The position numbers and the translations under genes were made by a program. Shown here one piece after another: positions 63,700-64,000 of a stretch of 64,000 nucleotides of DNA. Position 1 is the first letter of the stretch. The number at the start of each line of letters is the position of its first letter. The stretch is taken from assembly GCA_963756495.1 (NCBI GenBank), contig CAVWNS010000009.1:682001-746000 (forward strand), in the 5' to 3' direction. The notes under the pieces were generated by a model. It was not told the origin of the DNA. It saw only the letters and a list, made by a program, of their open reading frames with translations, and did no database searches. The DNA comes from DATFDN01 sp963756495 (lineage in GTDB: Bacteria > Pseudomonadota > Alphaproteobacteria > Acetobacterales > Acetobacteraceae).

Positions 63700-64000
63700 G
63701 AGCGAAATAGGGGTCGGGAGATATTGCACGCCGAGGAAGGCCGGTTGCAATCCGACGCTTGCTGTCGAGTTTCGTTTCCACCGTCTCTATACAACCGTCT
63801 TCGTCCGGTGTGGGAGGAACTGGTGGACTGTGATCTTGCGATCGTGGTGGCGGTCTTGCCGGGTTTGACCCGATGCCCCGAATGACGGCGCGGCACGCAG
63901 CCGCTTTTTCGGGGAAGGTTGAGACCAAATCAGCCGCACCCACGCGACATGCCTTCGAACTCGAGCGCTCAGCGGTCGCCGCCCGACGCCTTCCTCCATA
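63700..64000. other. Terminal 300 bases without a supported gene
   Basis: No frame on either strand in the last 300 bases has an RBS or recognisable domain. GC content is lower than in the preceding genes. A gene could begin or end beyond the window edge. Confidence 0.4.

Overview
The window is about 70% GC with dense gene packing and many ATGA, TGATG and GTGA overlaps. Gene content points to an alphaproteobacterium, most likely Rhodospirillales/Acetobacteraceae: a comF neighbourhood with a BioC/NDUFAF5-type methyltransferase, a Smo-type polyol operon, Tad pilus genes, a GyrA/CoaD/cyclophilin block and YgfZ. This is inferred from content, not from a marker-gene tree.

Layout. 0-4.1 kb: comF, a four-domain rhodanese, a FitAB-type toxin-antitoxin pair with a visible palindromic operator, and a methyltransferase. 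4.2-8.8 kb: a frameshifted short-chain dehydrogenase, then two tandem flavin monooxygenases and an aromatic-acid transporter (an aromatic-acid oxidation cluster). 8.9-12.8 kb: a solitary fused restriction-modification type methyltransferase with a degenerate nuclease motif. 13.2-16.4 kb: an HxlR regulator with an EmrAB-type efflux pair. 16.5-29 kb: a Tad/Flp pilus locus in two convergent arms (tadE-tadE-tadG on +; lytic transglycosylase, flp, cpaA, cpaB, rcpA, cpaD, cpaE, cpaF, tadB, tadC, tadD on -). The minus arm carries about 34 single-base frameshifts while its protein motifs stay intact, which is the largest anomaly in the window. 29-39.1 kb: a glutamine synthetase-like gene facing a sorbitol/mannitol operon (ABC importer, two polyol dehydrogenases, xylulokinase, cysteine hydrolase). 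39.1-43.2 kb: tRNA-Lys, cyclophilin, coaD, gyrA. 43.3-48.3 kb: a vapC remnant, a PEP-CTERM protein, a HbpS/GlcG-like protein, then a CoA-thioester cluster (crotonase-fold protein, CaiB-type CoA-transferase, AbfD-like flavoprotein) in which two enzymes lack expected catalytic or cluster residues. 48.4-50.6 kb: a secreted protein made of 15-residue tandem repeats, divergent from a DegP/HtrA protease. 50.6-64 kb: dihydroorotase, a lower-GC two-gene cassette (HEPN-like protein plus a small acidic partner), asparagine synthase, glycosyltransferase, YgfZ, TspO, a TSUP permease, gamma-glutamyltransferase, a short-chain dehydrogenase, an esterase, a low-complexity secreted protein and an M20 peptidase.

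How the genes work together. The best supported pathways are polyol uptake and oxidation to ketoses with xylulose phosphorylation, aromatic acid import with ring hydroxylation, and Tad pilus assembly. Candidates for undescribed biology are the HEPN-like two-gene cassette, the 15-residue repeat protein beside an HtrA protease, and the CoA-thioester cluster with residue losses. Outside the 19.7-28.7 kb block I found only four frameshifts (one each in a 4.2-kb dehydrogenase, tadE1, mtlK and pyrC), so frame loss is concentrated in the minus-strand Tad arm.
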